From positions 1 to 43,515 of IMG/VR virus record IMGVR_UViG_3300034118_001088: 43,515 nt of DNA. One strand, written 5' to 3'. A model generated the notes under the pieces. That model had not been told where the DNA came from. It worked only from the letters and a program-made list of their open reading frames with translations, and ran no database searches. Shown here one piece after another: positions 32,416-37,925 of the stretch (positions are counted from its first letter, which is position 1; every line of letters starts with the position of its first letter). The DNA comes from a virus. Made by a program: the position numbers and the translations under genes.

Positions 32416-32613
32416 TCACTCTCCTTTCTTGATGTACTCGACAAGCGCCTGCATCGCATCGATGGCGGTGTCGAAGCTCTCGCCCTTGTTGATGAAGCCC
32501 CCAGTGATGGGGCCGGTGGACTTCCACACCTTGTACGCACCCTCGTCGCCGACGATCTGGTAGGTGTAGAGGAACTCTTCGTTGTCGTAGGTCTGCATAA
32601 GAACTTCGTTCAT
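32416..32613 (-). CDS. Small protein of unknown function, 65 residues
   Basis: Start MNEVLMQTYDNEEFLY at 32613, with AAGGAGAGTGACC before it, the same leader as the next gene. Beta-rich N-terminal half (YTYQIVGDEGAYKVWKS) and helical end (TAIDAMQALVEYIKKG). No family is recognised. Confidence 0.65.
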   Translation of the reverse strand: MNEVLMQTYDNEEFLYTYQIVGDEGAYKVWKSTGPITGGFINKGESFDTAIDAMQALVEYIKKGE

Positions 32614-32633
32614 GGTCACTCTCCTTGGGTTGT

Positions 32634-32654
32634 GGGGCGGCACCATGCCGCCCC
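32634..32654. terminator. 8-bp GC hairpin between small genes
   Basis: GGGGCGGC (32634-32641) pairs perfectly with GCCGCCCC (32647-32654) around a 5-nt loop. It lies 7 nt after the stop of the 173-residue gene and before the ribosome site of the next one. It takes the position held by GGGGACA repeats in other gaps. Confidence 0.5.
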
Positions 32655-32661
32655 GGTTTGA

Positions 32662-33183
32662 TTAGGCGCAGACGATCTTCTTGATCTCTTTGCGCACGAC
32701 TTCTTCCTCGTAGCCCTCGACCACTATGCGGCAGGTCGGCGAGTCGCTCTTCACGTAGGTGAACAGCATGACGCTGATCTTGAAGGTGGTGGGGATGTGG
32801 TACGCGCCGCAGTTCTTCTCAATCCAACGCGTGTGCTTGCTCGGCTTGGGCGTCCAGGGAATCTCGCGGTTGAAGCTGAAGTCCCGGTTGGGCGTGTCGC
32901 TGTTGGCATAGTCAGAAGTCTGCGACGCCCACTCATCCCCTGCGAACTTGGCGAGCAGCTTGACCAGTTGCTTGTCCTTGAAGGACTCCAGGCCGATCAG
33001 GCGCAGGATGAAGGTGGCGCTGTCGCTGTAGTCACTGACGCTGAAGCGCACCTCCTTGCGCAGGGCAGGGGGGAACATGGCGAGGATCTTCTTGACCTCG
33101 GGGTGGCGGGCAAGCTCGACCCGCATGGCGCTCTGGTGAGCGTTGATGGTGGCGTTGCGTTGTGCTGCTTGAATCTTGTTCAT
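32662..33183 (-). CDS. Protein of unknown function, 173 residues
   Basis: ATG preceded by AAGGAGAAAGCC. The N-terminus is helical (MNKIQAAQRNATINAHQSAM, then ARHPEVKKILAMFPPALRKE). The rest is mixed, with DEWASQTSDYANSDTPNRDF and a beta-rich end (TFKISVMLFTYVKSD ... RIVVEGYEEE). No motif is recognised. It is flanked by a GC hairpin and a GGGGACA repeat. Confidence 0.7.
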   Translation of the reverse strand: MNKIQAAQRNATINAHQSAMRVELARHPEVKKILAMFPPALRKEVRFSVSDYSDSATFILRLIGLESFKDKQLVKLLAKFAGDEWASQTSDYANSDTPNRDFSFNREIPWTPKPSKHTRWIEKNCGAYHIPTTFKISVMLFTYVKSDSPTCRIVVEGYEEEVVRKEIKKIVCA

Positions 33184-33203
33184 GGCTTTCTCCTTGAAGT
33201 GAT

Positions 33204-33219
33204 GGGGACAGTTGTCCCC
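33204..33219. repeat. GGGGACA-type inverted repeat, copy 2
   Basis: GGGGACA-GT-TGTCCCC. It lies 6 nt after the stop of the 233-residue gene and 20 nt before the next start codon. Confidence 0.75.
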
Positions 33220-33225
33220 GTTGGG

Positions 33226-33927
33226 TTAGAAGTGCTTGGCTCCGTTGCCGTGCACCACGATGGCGATGGACTTCGCCTTGACTTGGGTGCCGCCACACAG
33301 GCGGCAGTCCACACACTGCACACCTCGGGACGAGGGGCACAGAATTTCTTCTGAGCGGACGATGTCCGCTACATCCTTGACTAACCTAAAAGTTCTAAAC
33401 CCCGACGACCAAGCGGCCTGAGCCTGGGGTAGTGTGTCCGCCGACACCATGAAGTGCACCGGGTTGGCGCGGTTGTGGGTGTATGCGGTGTGTCCCTCGG
33501 CGGCGTAGAGCAACTCCGTCCACACATGCTCGGGCACTGCAGCCCCGTCACCGTATGTGCCGATGCGCACCATGCGTCCTCGACCAAGTTCCCTGCGTTC
33601 GTGGCGTTGGGTTCGGTCTGGGTACAACCCACGCTGCAGCCCCTTCCACACCTGCGTTGGCCCTTGGCCAAGGACGACATAGCAAGCCCGCTCCTCTGCC
33701 TGTTTTTTCTCAGGGTCTAGTGTCGGCGTGCCGCGCAGTGCGCAGTCGCCACAGATGCTGTAGTCCTCGCCGTACTTGTTTGCGGTGAGTGGGTCGATGT
33801 CCTCCCGCAGGATGTAGGTCTGCAGCATGTCGCCTGTCTTCCGGTTGGTCGATGCCCACACGGCGACGACGATGATGGGCGCGCCGTCCAGTTGGGACGG
33901 CCCTCTGAAAATTACTGCTCCTGGCAT
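33226..33927 (-). CDS. Cysteine-rich phage protein of unknown function, 233 residues
   Basis: ATG preceded by AAAGGAGAAGCAAC. Two cysteine clusters are visible: Cys59 and Cys62 (SICGDCALRG) with Cys82, and Cys197, Cys205, Cys208 and Cys211 (CPSSRGVQCVDCRLCGG) near the C-terminus. Between them lies a conserved-looking GLYPDRTQRHERRELGRGRM region and an alpha/beta part (NPVHFMVSADTLPQAQAAW). The pattern could hold zinc or an Fe-S cluster. The protein reads like a conserved phage family, but no function is known. Confidence 0.75.
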   Translation of the reverse strand: MPGAVIFRGPSQLDGAPIIVVAVWASTNRKTGDMLQTYILREDIDPLTANKYGEDYSICGDCALRGTPTLDPEKKQAEERACYVVLGQGPTQVWKGLQRGLYPDRTQRHERRELGRGRMVRIGTYGDGAAVPEHVWTELLYAAEGHTAYTHNRANPVHFMVSADTLPQAQAAWSSGFRTFRLVKDVADIVRSEEILCPSSRGVQCVDCRLCGGTQVKAKSIAIVVHGNGAKHF

Positions 33928-34151
33928 GTTGCTTCTCCTTTCGTGTTGGGGGCGTAGGTCACGATGCCGTAGTAGTTCTGCGCGATCACATAGGTGTCGT
34001 ACCCGTCACGGGCGATGGCGTGCTCGCCCTGCGCTTGGGCCTCCTCGAAAGTGAGGAAGGTCTTGATGAAGTCGATGCGTTGGAAGTCAGCGTGATGTTC
34101 GTCGCCTTCCTCATAGGTGGCAGCGTCTCCGACGATCAGTGTGTATCTCAT
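33912..34151 (-). CDS. Small protein of unknown function, 79 residues
   Basis: Start MRYTLIVGDAATYEE at 34151, preceded by AAGGAGAAAGCAA. It is alpha/beta in appearance (FLTFEEAQAQGEHAIARDGY, then DTYVIAQNYYGIV). It overlaps the start of the 233-residue gene by 16 nt. No family is recognised. Confidence 0.65.
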   Translation of the reverse strand: MRYTLIVGDAATYEEGDEHHADFQRIDFIKTFLTFEEAQAQGEHAIARDGYDTYVIAQNYYGIVTYAPNTKGEATCQEQ

Positions 34152-34327
34152 TTGCTTTCTCCTTCGGTTGGTTGGACTTCTCTCACAGGCGAGCCCATCA
34201 CTGGGCGTTGGCCACACTGGGGACACCACTGCGTGGCCTCACCCGACAGGTTGGGCGTGTGCTTGGCGAGCACCACCGGGGCAGTCCACGCGTGGCCACA
34301 CCCGCACTCCCAGTCTCGTACCTTCAT
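34148..34327 (-). CDS. Small zinc-ribbon protein, 59 residues
   Basis: Start MKVRDWECGCGHAW at 34327, preceded by AAGGAGAGACAGC. Cys8, Cys10, Cys35 and Cys38 (WECGCGHAW and WCPQCGQRP) form a zinc-ribbon-like motif, so it may bind nucleic acid or protein. Its stop overlaps the next start as ATGA. Confidence 0.7.
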   Translation of the reverse strand: MKVRDWECGCGHAWTAPVVLAKHTPNLSGEATQWCPQCGQRPVMGSPVREVQPTEGESK

Positions 34328-34340
34328 GCTGTCTCTCCTT

Positions 34341-34550
34341 TCACTGACGAATCTGAAACACATCCGACCCGCACTGGGTCACGTCCAACCCCTCCTTGAG
34401 CATCCACTCGAAGGTGTTGCGCAGCCAAGCGTTGTCGATGGCCTCGATGGAGTCGTACTCCCGCACCTGAGCGTCCGATGGGTAGCGGCGCACGGTTGAC
34501 CAAGGGTTGGGGCGAACCCACTCGCCCGTGTTGTGATGCACAAATTTCAT
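34341..34550 (-). CDS. Small protein of unknown function, 69 residues
   Basis: Start MKFVHHNTGEWVRPN at 34550, preceded by GAAGGAGAAAGCAA. The second half is helical (VREYDSIEAIDNAWLRNTFE). No family is recognised. It follows a GGGGACA repeat. Confidence 0.65.
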   Translation of the reverse strand: MKFVHHNTGEWVRPNPWSTVRRYPSDAQVREYDSIEAIDNAWLRNTFEWMLKEGLDVTQCGSDVFQIRQ

Positions 34551-34573
34551 TTGCTTTCTCCTTCGTTGTTGAT

Positions 34574-34589
34574 GGGGACATTTGTCCCC
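34574..34589. repeat. GGGGACA-type inverted repeat, copy 3
   Basis: GGGGACA-TT-TGTCCCC. It lies 5 nt after the stop of the 258-residue gene and 23 nt before the next start codon. Confidence 0.75.
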
Positions 34590-34594
34590 GTTGA

Positions 34595-35371
34595 TTAACT
34601 CGCCATCGCCCGAAGAAACTCGGGCTCCGCCAGTGGTCGGCCATTTTTCGGTTGCTCTGCACACACCGACCACAAACTCGATAACTCCTGCAGTGCAGTA
34701 TCAGAAATAAATACCGACCAATCCGCAGGATCGTCCGCTTCAACGAAACATAACTCCCCTTTCTTCTCAATACCCGGCAAGGTCATCCGAGTATGTATGG
34801 CCTTGTTGTTTTGAATCTCCCAATCCTCCCGGTCAATACCCGTTTTAATTACCCGGTCGATGCGGCCCAGCAGGTCAGCCAGTACCTGGGTGTAGCGCGT
34901 GGCGAATGCGAGGCGGGCCTCGGTGTAGCGTGGTGCTGCCGATGGGGCGAGCATCGCCTGCCACTTGGTTCGCTCAGCCCGGATGTGCAGCAGCGTTGTG
35001 TGCCACGTGTCGCGCCTGACCGAGCGCCAGTGAGTGCGCGATCCCTGCCCTGCGTTCGCCGCGTTGGTCGCAGCAATGCGCGCCTTGCGTGCAGCGAACA
35101 CCATCTCCTTGATGTGGTCGGGCGTCTGCTGATACGCGAGCCACTGCTTGAGTTCGCCCTCGGTCATCTCTTGGATGGTCTTCTCGGGATGGCAGTGGTT
35201 GCACACCTTGAAGGCCATGCGCTTGGTTCCCTGCCACCGCCGGAACTCCTGGCGTGGTCGCTCCTCACCGCAGCGGATGCACCGGTCATGCCACGCAAGC
35301 GGCTTGTCCTTGGAGTTGGTGGAGCCCGCGCGGCGGCGGGATTGAAGGATGTCTTCCCATGTACGGGTCAT
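34595..35371 (-). CDS. Protein with four-cysteine zinc-finger-like N-terminus, 258 residues
   Basis: Start MTRTWEDILQ at 35371, set by AGGAGCAAAGC; the longer frame upstream runs into the AT-rich gap. Cys31, Cys34, Cys57 and Cys60 (CIRCGEERP and CNHCHPEK) form a finger seen in HNH-like and other phage DNA-binding proteins. The rest is basic and helical (ARKARIAATNAANAGQGS, RAERTKWQAMLAPS) with a mixed C-terminal domain. It probably binds nucleic acid. It is the first gene after the noncoding stretch at 35372-35753, so a promoter may lie just upstream. Confidence 0.7.
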   Translation of the reverse strand: MTRTWEDILQSRRRAGSTNSKDKPLAWHDRCIRCGEERPRQEFRRWQGTKRMAFKVCNHCHPEKTIQEMTEGELKQWLAYQQTPDHIKEMVFAARKARIAATNAANAGQGSRTHWRSVRRDTWHTTLLHIRAERTKWQAMLAPSAAPRYTEARLAFATRYTQVLADLLGRIDRVIKTGIDREDWEIQNNKAIHTRMTLPGIEKKGELCFVEADDPADWSVFISDTALQELSSLWSVCAEQPKNGRPLAEPEFLRAMAS

Positions 35372-35704
35372 GCTTTGCTCCTGATGTTGACGAAAACTAC
35401 CACGTCTGGCCCAACTTTCACGCCCCTTGGCCAGTGATGGGGCCGAACTAAGTGCTTGATTCTGCACAGGATGTCACGAGGTGTCCAGCTTTCCCCATAT
35501 ACAAACAACAGCAAAGGACTAAAAGGAAAAAGGAAAAGAAGGACAAAGACACACACAAAAATACTACTACTACTACTACATATTACATATAGATATATAT
35601 AGTGGCGAGTTCGGTGGACAGTGAACAGAATCAAGGACTTAGCCCGCGCTTGGTACGGGACAAGGGGCAGAAAAGATGGTCGAGTACCAAGAACCTTACA
35701 AAAT

Positions 35705-35730
35705 GTCGCCCGACCCTGGGGTCGGACGAC
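35705..35730 (-). terminator. Long hairpin, likely minus-strand terminator
   Basis: GTCG...CGAC and CCGACC...GGTCGG pair with one mismatch between them, a 10-bp stem with a small loop. On the minus strand ATTTTGT follows. It lies directly after a GGGGACA repeat and downstream of the 58-residue gene, so it probably ends the most promoter-proximal early transcript. Confidence 0.6.
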
Positions 35731-35733
35731 AAA

Positions 35734-35749
35734 GGGGACAAATGTCCCC
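35734..35749. repeat. GGGGACA-type inverted repeat, copy 4
   Basis: GGGGACA-AA-TGTCCCC. It lies 4 nt after the stop of the 58-residue gene. Confidence 0.75.
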
Positions 35750-35753
35750 GTTC

Positions 35754-35930
35754 TTACCCGTTGCGCAGCCAAGTCCTGCGCTCCCAGTACTTGATCTCGG
35801 CCTTGCCTTCGCGCTCCTCGATCTCGCGCAGGAGTCGCTCCTTGATGCGGTCTAGTTCGGCCTTGGCCTTGGGGTTGGGATGCCCGCGCAGGGGCAGGGC
35901 ACGCTGTTGGTGGCGGTTGATGTGGGGCAT
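35754..35930 (-). CDS. Small basic helical protein, 58 residues
   Basis: MPHINRHQQRALPLRGHPNP, then a long charged helix (AELDRIKERLLREIEEREGK) and KYWERRTWLRNG. AAGGA precedes the ATG. It is strongly charged with a net positive N-terminus. No family is recognised. Confidence 0.65.
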   Translation of the reverse strand: MPHINRHQQRALPLRGHPNPKAKAELDRIKERLLREIEEREGKAEIKYWERRTWLRNG

Positions 35931-35933
35931 GGT

Positions 35934-36104
35934 CTAGTCCTTGTAGATGTTGAGCCAAGTCAGTGCTTCCTTGCGGGTGGAGCACTCGCGTACGGTGCGG
36001 TCGCCCACCTTGACGATCCACTCGATGAGCGGCGTGGTTCGGTGGTTGTAGGTTTCGCGCCGGTACAGCGCGGCCTTGCCTATGGTTTGCTTGAGTTCAA
36101 GCAT
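35934..36104 (-). CDS. Small protein of unknown function, 56 residues
   Basis: MLELKQTIGKAALYRRETYN, then a beta-rich middle (PLIEWIVKVGDRTVRECS) and a helical end. AGGAGTGAACC precedes the ATG. It looks like a small sheet protein. No family is recognised. Confidence 0.65.
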   Translation of the reverse strand: MLELKQTIGKAALYRRETYNHRTTPLIEWIVKVGDRTVRECSTRKEALTWLNIYKD

Positions 36105-36107
36105 GGT

Positions 36108-36296
36108 TCACTCCTGGGTGGTGGGTTCGGCGCAGACAGCCTTGTAGGCGAAGTACTCGATGACGAACTGCGGGGCTTCGCACTCCTGGGCCAGGGCAGA
36201 CATCGCCCAGTAGCCTTCCTTGCTGATGGGTTCGCGGGTGCGGTGCTCCATGTCCATCACGGCGCGCAGCAGGTGGTTCAGGTGGTCTTTGGTCAT
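36108..36296 (-). CDS. Small protein of unknown function, 62 residues
   Basis: Start MTKDHLNHLLRAVMD at 36296, with CCGGAGAACCGACC before it. It is helical (REPISKEGYWAMSALAQECE) and ends AVCAEPTTQE. No family is recognised. Its 106-nt leader holds a 9-bp hairpin and a GGGGACA repeat. Confidence 0.65.
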   Translation of the reverse strand: MTKDHLNHLLRAVMDMEHRTREPISKEGYWAMSALAQECEAPQFVIEYFAYKAVCAEPTTQE

Positions 36297-36342
36297 GGTC
36301 GGTTCTCCGGTGTCAAAAGTGGCGAGGAAACAGGTTGAATAA

Positions 36343-36370
36343 CGCAACCCCCCTCGCGCTCGGGGTTGCG
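36343..36370. terminator. 9-bp hairpin in an early-gene gap
   Basis: CGCAACCCC (36343-36351) pairs perfectly with GGGGTTGCG (36362-36370) around a 10-nt loop. It lies between the 137-residue and 62-residue genes, 15 nt from the GGGGACA copy. On the minus strand TTATTC follows, a weak T-tract, so attenuation is possible. Confidence 0.5.
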
Positions 36371-36385
36371 TGGCGGAAATCGAAC

Positions 36386-36401
36386 GGGGACAACTGTCCC
36401 C
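36386..36401. repeat. GGGGACA-type inverted repeat, copy 5
   Basis: GGGGACA-AC-TGTCCCC. It begins 1 nt after the stop of the 137-residue gene. Confidence 0.75.
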
Positions 36402-36402
36402 A

Positions 36403-36816
36403 TCACTTGGCGAAGGCAGCAGCGATGGCGGTGGAGGCCAGCTTGCGTGCTTGCTCGTACTCGTTGCAAGCCTTGGCGAGCTTCGCTGCCAGGGCAGCGA
36501 TGTGCTCGGGCACTTCGAGTTCCTCGCCCTTGTCGCTGCCCTTGCCCATCAGGTCGCCCAGGAGGCGCTGCAGGGCTTTCTTCGCCGCTTCGTACTTGGG
36601 CGCAGCCTTGTCGAGCACCTTGCGGCCCTTGGCCTTGCCATCCCCATCGATCAGGGGAACGGCATAGAACGCGGCGACAACGGGCAGCAGCGCGGCCCTG
36701 ACGGCTTCCTCGCCTTTGCCCTTGACCTCGGGGCAGTTGCGGGCTTCGGCGATAGCGTCCCCGTAGGCGTTGGCAGCGTTGAGGGCAGCGTTGATTGCGT
36801 TGATGAATGCTTGCAT
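36403..36816 (-). CDS. First gene of the minus-strand block: Ala-rich helical protein, 137 residues
   Basis: Start MQAFINAINAALNAANAYGD at 36816, preceded by GGAGAGTAACC. It is Ala- and Lys-rich and almost wholly helical (KAAPKYEAAKKALQRLLGDL). No motif or membrane segment is seen. As the gene nearest the divergent region it is probably expressed first after infection, so a host-takeover role is possible. There is no direct evidence for one. Confidence 0.7.
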   Translation of the reverse strand: MQAFINAINAALNAANAYGDAIAEARNCPEVKGKGEEAVRAALLPVVAAFYAVPLIDGDGKAKGRKVLDKAAPKYEAAKKALQRLLGDLMGKGSDKGEELEVPEHIAALAAKLAKACNEYEQARKLASTAIAAAFAK

Positions 36817-36835
36817 GGTTACTCTCCGATTGAAT

Positions 36836-36851
36836 GGGGACAAATGTCCCC
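36836..36851. repeat. GGGGACA-type inverted repeat, copy 6
   Basis: GGGGACA-AA-TGTCCCC, 19 nt before the start codon of the first early gene. Unlike the other copies it has no recognised gene ending just upstream. Confidence 0.7.
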
Positions 36852-37019
36852 GATGGGTTGCGAGGGTCAGCGGCGAATCCCCAGGAAACGCCGCCCCTCA
36901 TATAAGGGGTCAACCCCCCTAAGCGGGGTCGGGCCGGATACTCGATTTCGGGGTATTTCGACCCCCACCTACCCCCCACCCCCCGATATTGAGGCGGCGA
37001 CGACATCGTCACATGAACA

Positions 37020-37160
37020 CTAATCCCCAACCGCACTCCGCATTTTTCCCAAACTCCACCTCAAACCCGCCAAAATAACCCCCACCCCCATATAAATCCA
37101 AAATAAATACCCCCCTATACCCCAAAAAATTTCCCACAAATACAGTCCAACCTTTGACAT
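37020..37160 (-). CDS. Possible tiny membrane protein in the divergent region, 46 residues
   Basis: The frame MSKVGLYLWEIFWGIGG continues as YLFWIYMGVGVILAG and ends in a basic tail (LRWSLGKMRSAVGD). It would make one membrane helix. However, a strand rich in G and T encodes Gly, Val, Trp, Leu and Phe by chance, and no good ribosome site precedes the ATG. It starts 10 nt after a terminator-like structure. It may be noncoding. Confidence 0.3.
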   Translation of the reverse strand: MSKVGLYLWEIFWGIGGYLFWIYMGVGVILAGLRWSLGKMRSAVGD

Positions 37161-37169
37161 ACACCGGCG

Positions 37170-37199
37170 AAAAAAAGCCCCGCGCTTTGCAGCCGGGGC
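37170..37199 (-). terminator. Rho-independent terminator on the minus strand, before terminase genes
   Basis: On the minus strand a GC-rich stem (GCCCCG pairing with CGGGGC, extended inside by three pairs after a bulge) is followed by seven T. This is a canonical terminator, yet no minus-strand gene lies upstream of it in the window. It may stop antisense transcripts coming from the terminase operon. Confidence 0.7.
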
Positions 37200-37232
37200 G
37201 GAAGTTGCAACCTGCAACAGAGAGGAGAAAGC

Positions 37233-37925
37233 ATGAACCAACTTGCGTACATGCCGGTTGCGAATATACACTCCGCGCTATTCGGTCACAAGCCCCGCTT
37301 GGAAATGCTTGAACACTTGCTGGATTTCACCCCTCCACCGGCTACGCCGCAGAGCGTGGTTCCTTTAACTCAGGCCACGCCAGACGACATCGTCGCCGCT
37401 CAGCTAAATACTGCTGACTGGTTGGAGAAAATGGGCGCCCCCTCCACGGACGACGCCCTGAAATCAGCAGCCGCCTCAACGGCGCAGCAAGCGTTTTCCG
37501 CGCTGACCACCCAAACACCCGAAGAACAGCGCAAAGCCCTGGTCCAGTTAAAAACGCCCGCTGCCGTTCGGCACCTGACGGGGATGCTGACCGCCTATGA
37601 CTGGGAGTTTGTGGAGCAGGCCAAGGAGCTTCGCGGCTACGCCGTGAGCCAAATCCTTGAGGAAACCAAGCACCCTGATGCGAAGATCAGGTTAAAAGCC
37701 TTGGATATGTTGGGTAGAGTGACTGAAGTGGCGCTGTTCACGGAGCGGGTCGAAGTTAAAAACAACACTCTGTCCGACGCCGAGATCGAAGCCAAGATCA
37801 AGGAGAAGATCAACCGCTTCATGCAGGTCACGGACGTGATTGATGTGGCGGAAAGCCAGGATGTAGTGGACGAGGCTCCGCAAAACGACGAGCCGACACC
37901 CGATGAACCTGCAGAATCTAACTAG
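37233..37925 (+). CDS. terS: Terminase small subunit
   Basis: 230 residues; ATG preceded by GAGGAGAAAGC. The central and C-terminal parts (AVSQILEETKHPDAKIRLKA, then LDMLGRVTEVALFTERVEV) resemble small terminases of podovirus-type phages, which bind the packaging site and present DNA to the large subunit. The N-terminus is Pro-rich and probably flexible, and the last 25 residues are acidic. It overlaps the large terminase gene by 23 nt, which strongly supports the call. Confidence 0.8.
   Translation: MNQLAYMPVANIHSALFGHKPRLEMLEHLLDFTPPPATPQSVVPLTQATPDDIVAAQLNTADWLEKMGAPSTDDALKSAAASTAQQAFSALTTQTPEEQRKALVQLKTPAAVRHLTGMLTAYDWEFVEQAKELRGYAVSQILEETKHPDAKIRLKALDMLGRVTEVALFTERVEVKNNTLSDAEIEAKIKEKINRFMQVTDVIDVAESQDVVDEAPQNDEPTPDEPAESN

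Larger units (their letters stand above)
35372..35753. other. AT-rich noncoding region with (TAC)n repeat, possible promoter
   Basis: 382 nt without a convincing gene. From about 35511 to 35600 the plus strand is purine-rich, then (TAC/CTA)n, then TATTACATATAGATATATAT. On the minus strand TTCACT, 18 nt, TATATA (around 35599-35628) could be a -35/-10 pair driving the downstream minus-strand genes. The right end holds a strong hairpin (35705-35730) and a GGGGACA repeat. A 46-codon frame from a TTG at 35508 to 35368 touches the next gene as ATGA, but has no ribosome site and is not called. Confidence 0.45.
36852..37232. promoter_or_regulatory. C-rich divergent intergenic region between early and terminase operons
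   Basis: 381 nt between divergent genes. The plus strand is rich in C-runs (three or more C-tracts of 5-6 around 36961-36984 and 37080-37124), so the minus strand carries long G-tracts. It should hold promoters for both directions, but no convincing -35/-10 pair was found: TTGACA at 37154-37159 has no suitable -10. A hairpin GTTGCA-ACC-TGCAAC (37204-37218) lies just before the terminase ribosome site. A packaging or origin site is possible next to the small terminase gene. Confidence 0.5.

Noticed and set aside
35368-36021. 217-codon minus-strand frame through the AT-rich gap
   Set aside because: Its first part is out of frame over the 58- and 56-residue genes and its middle is low-complexity repeat; only the last 46 codons look possible, without a ribosome site.
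31205-36851. CRISPR array from repeated GGGGACA elements
   Set aside because: Copies are 16 nt, unevenly spaced by 500-1500 nt and separated by genes, so there are no repeat-spacer units.
36293-37036. 247-codon minus-strand frame over the 137-residue gene
   Set aside because: It is Arg/Gln-rich shadow sequence of the Ala-rich gene and crosses the repeat and hairpin region.
37154-37176. TTGACA as a promoter for the terminase operon
   Set aside because: No acceptable -10 element lies 16-18 nt downstream; the position is taken by the A-run and terminator stem.
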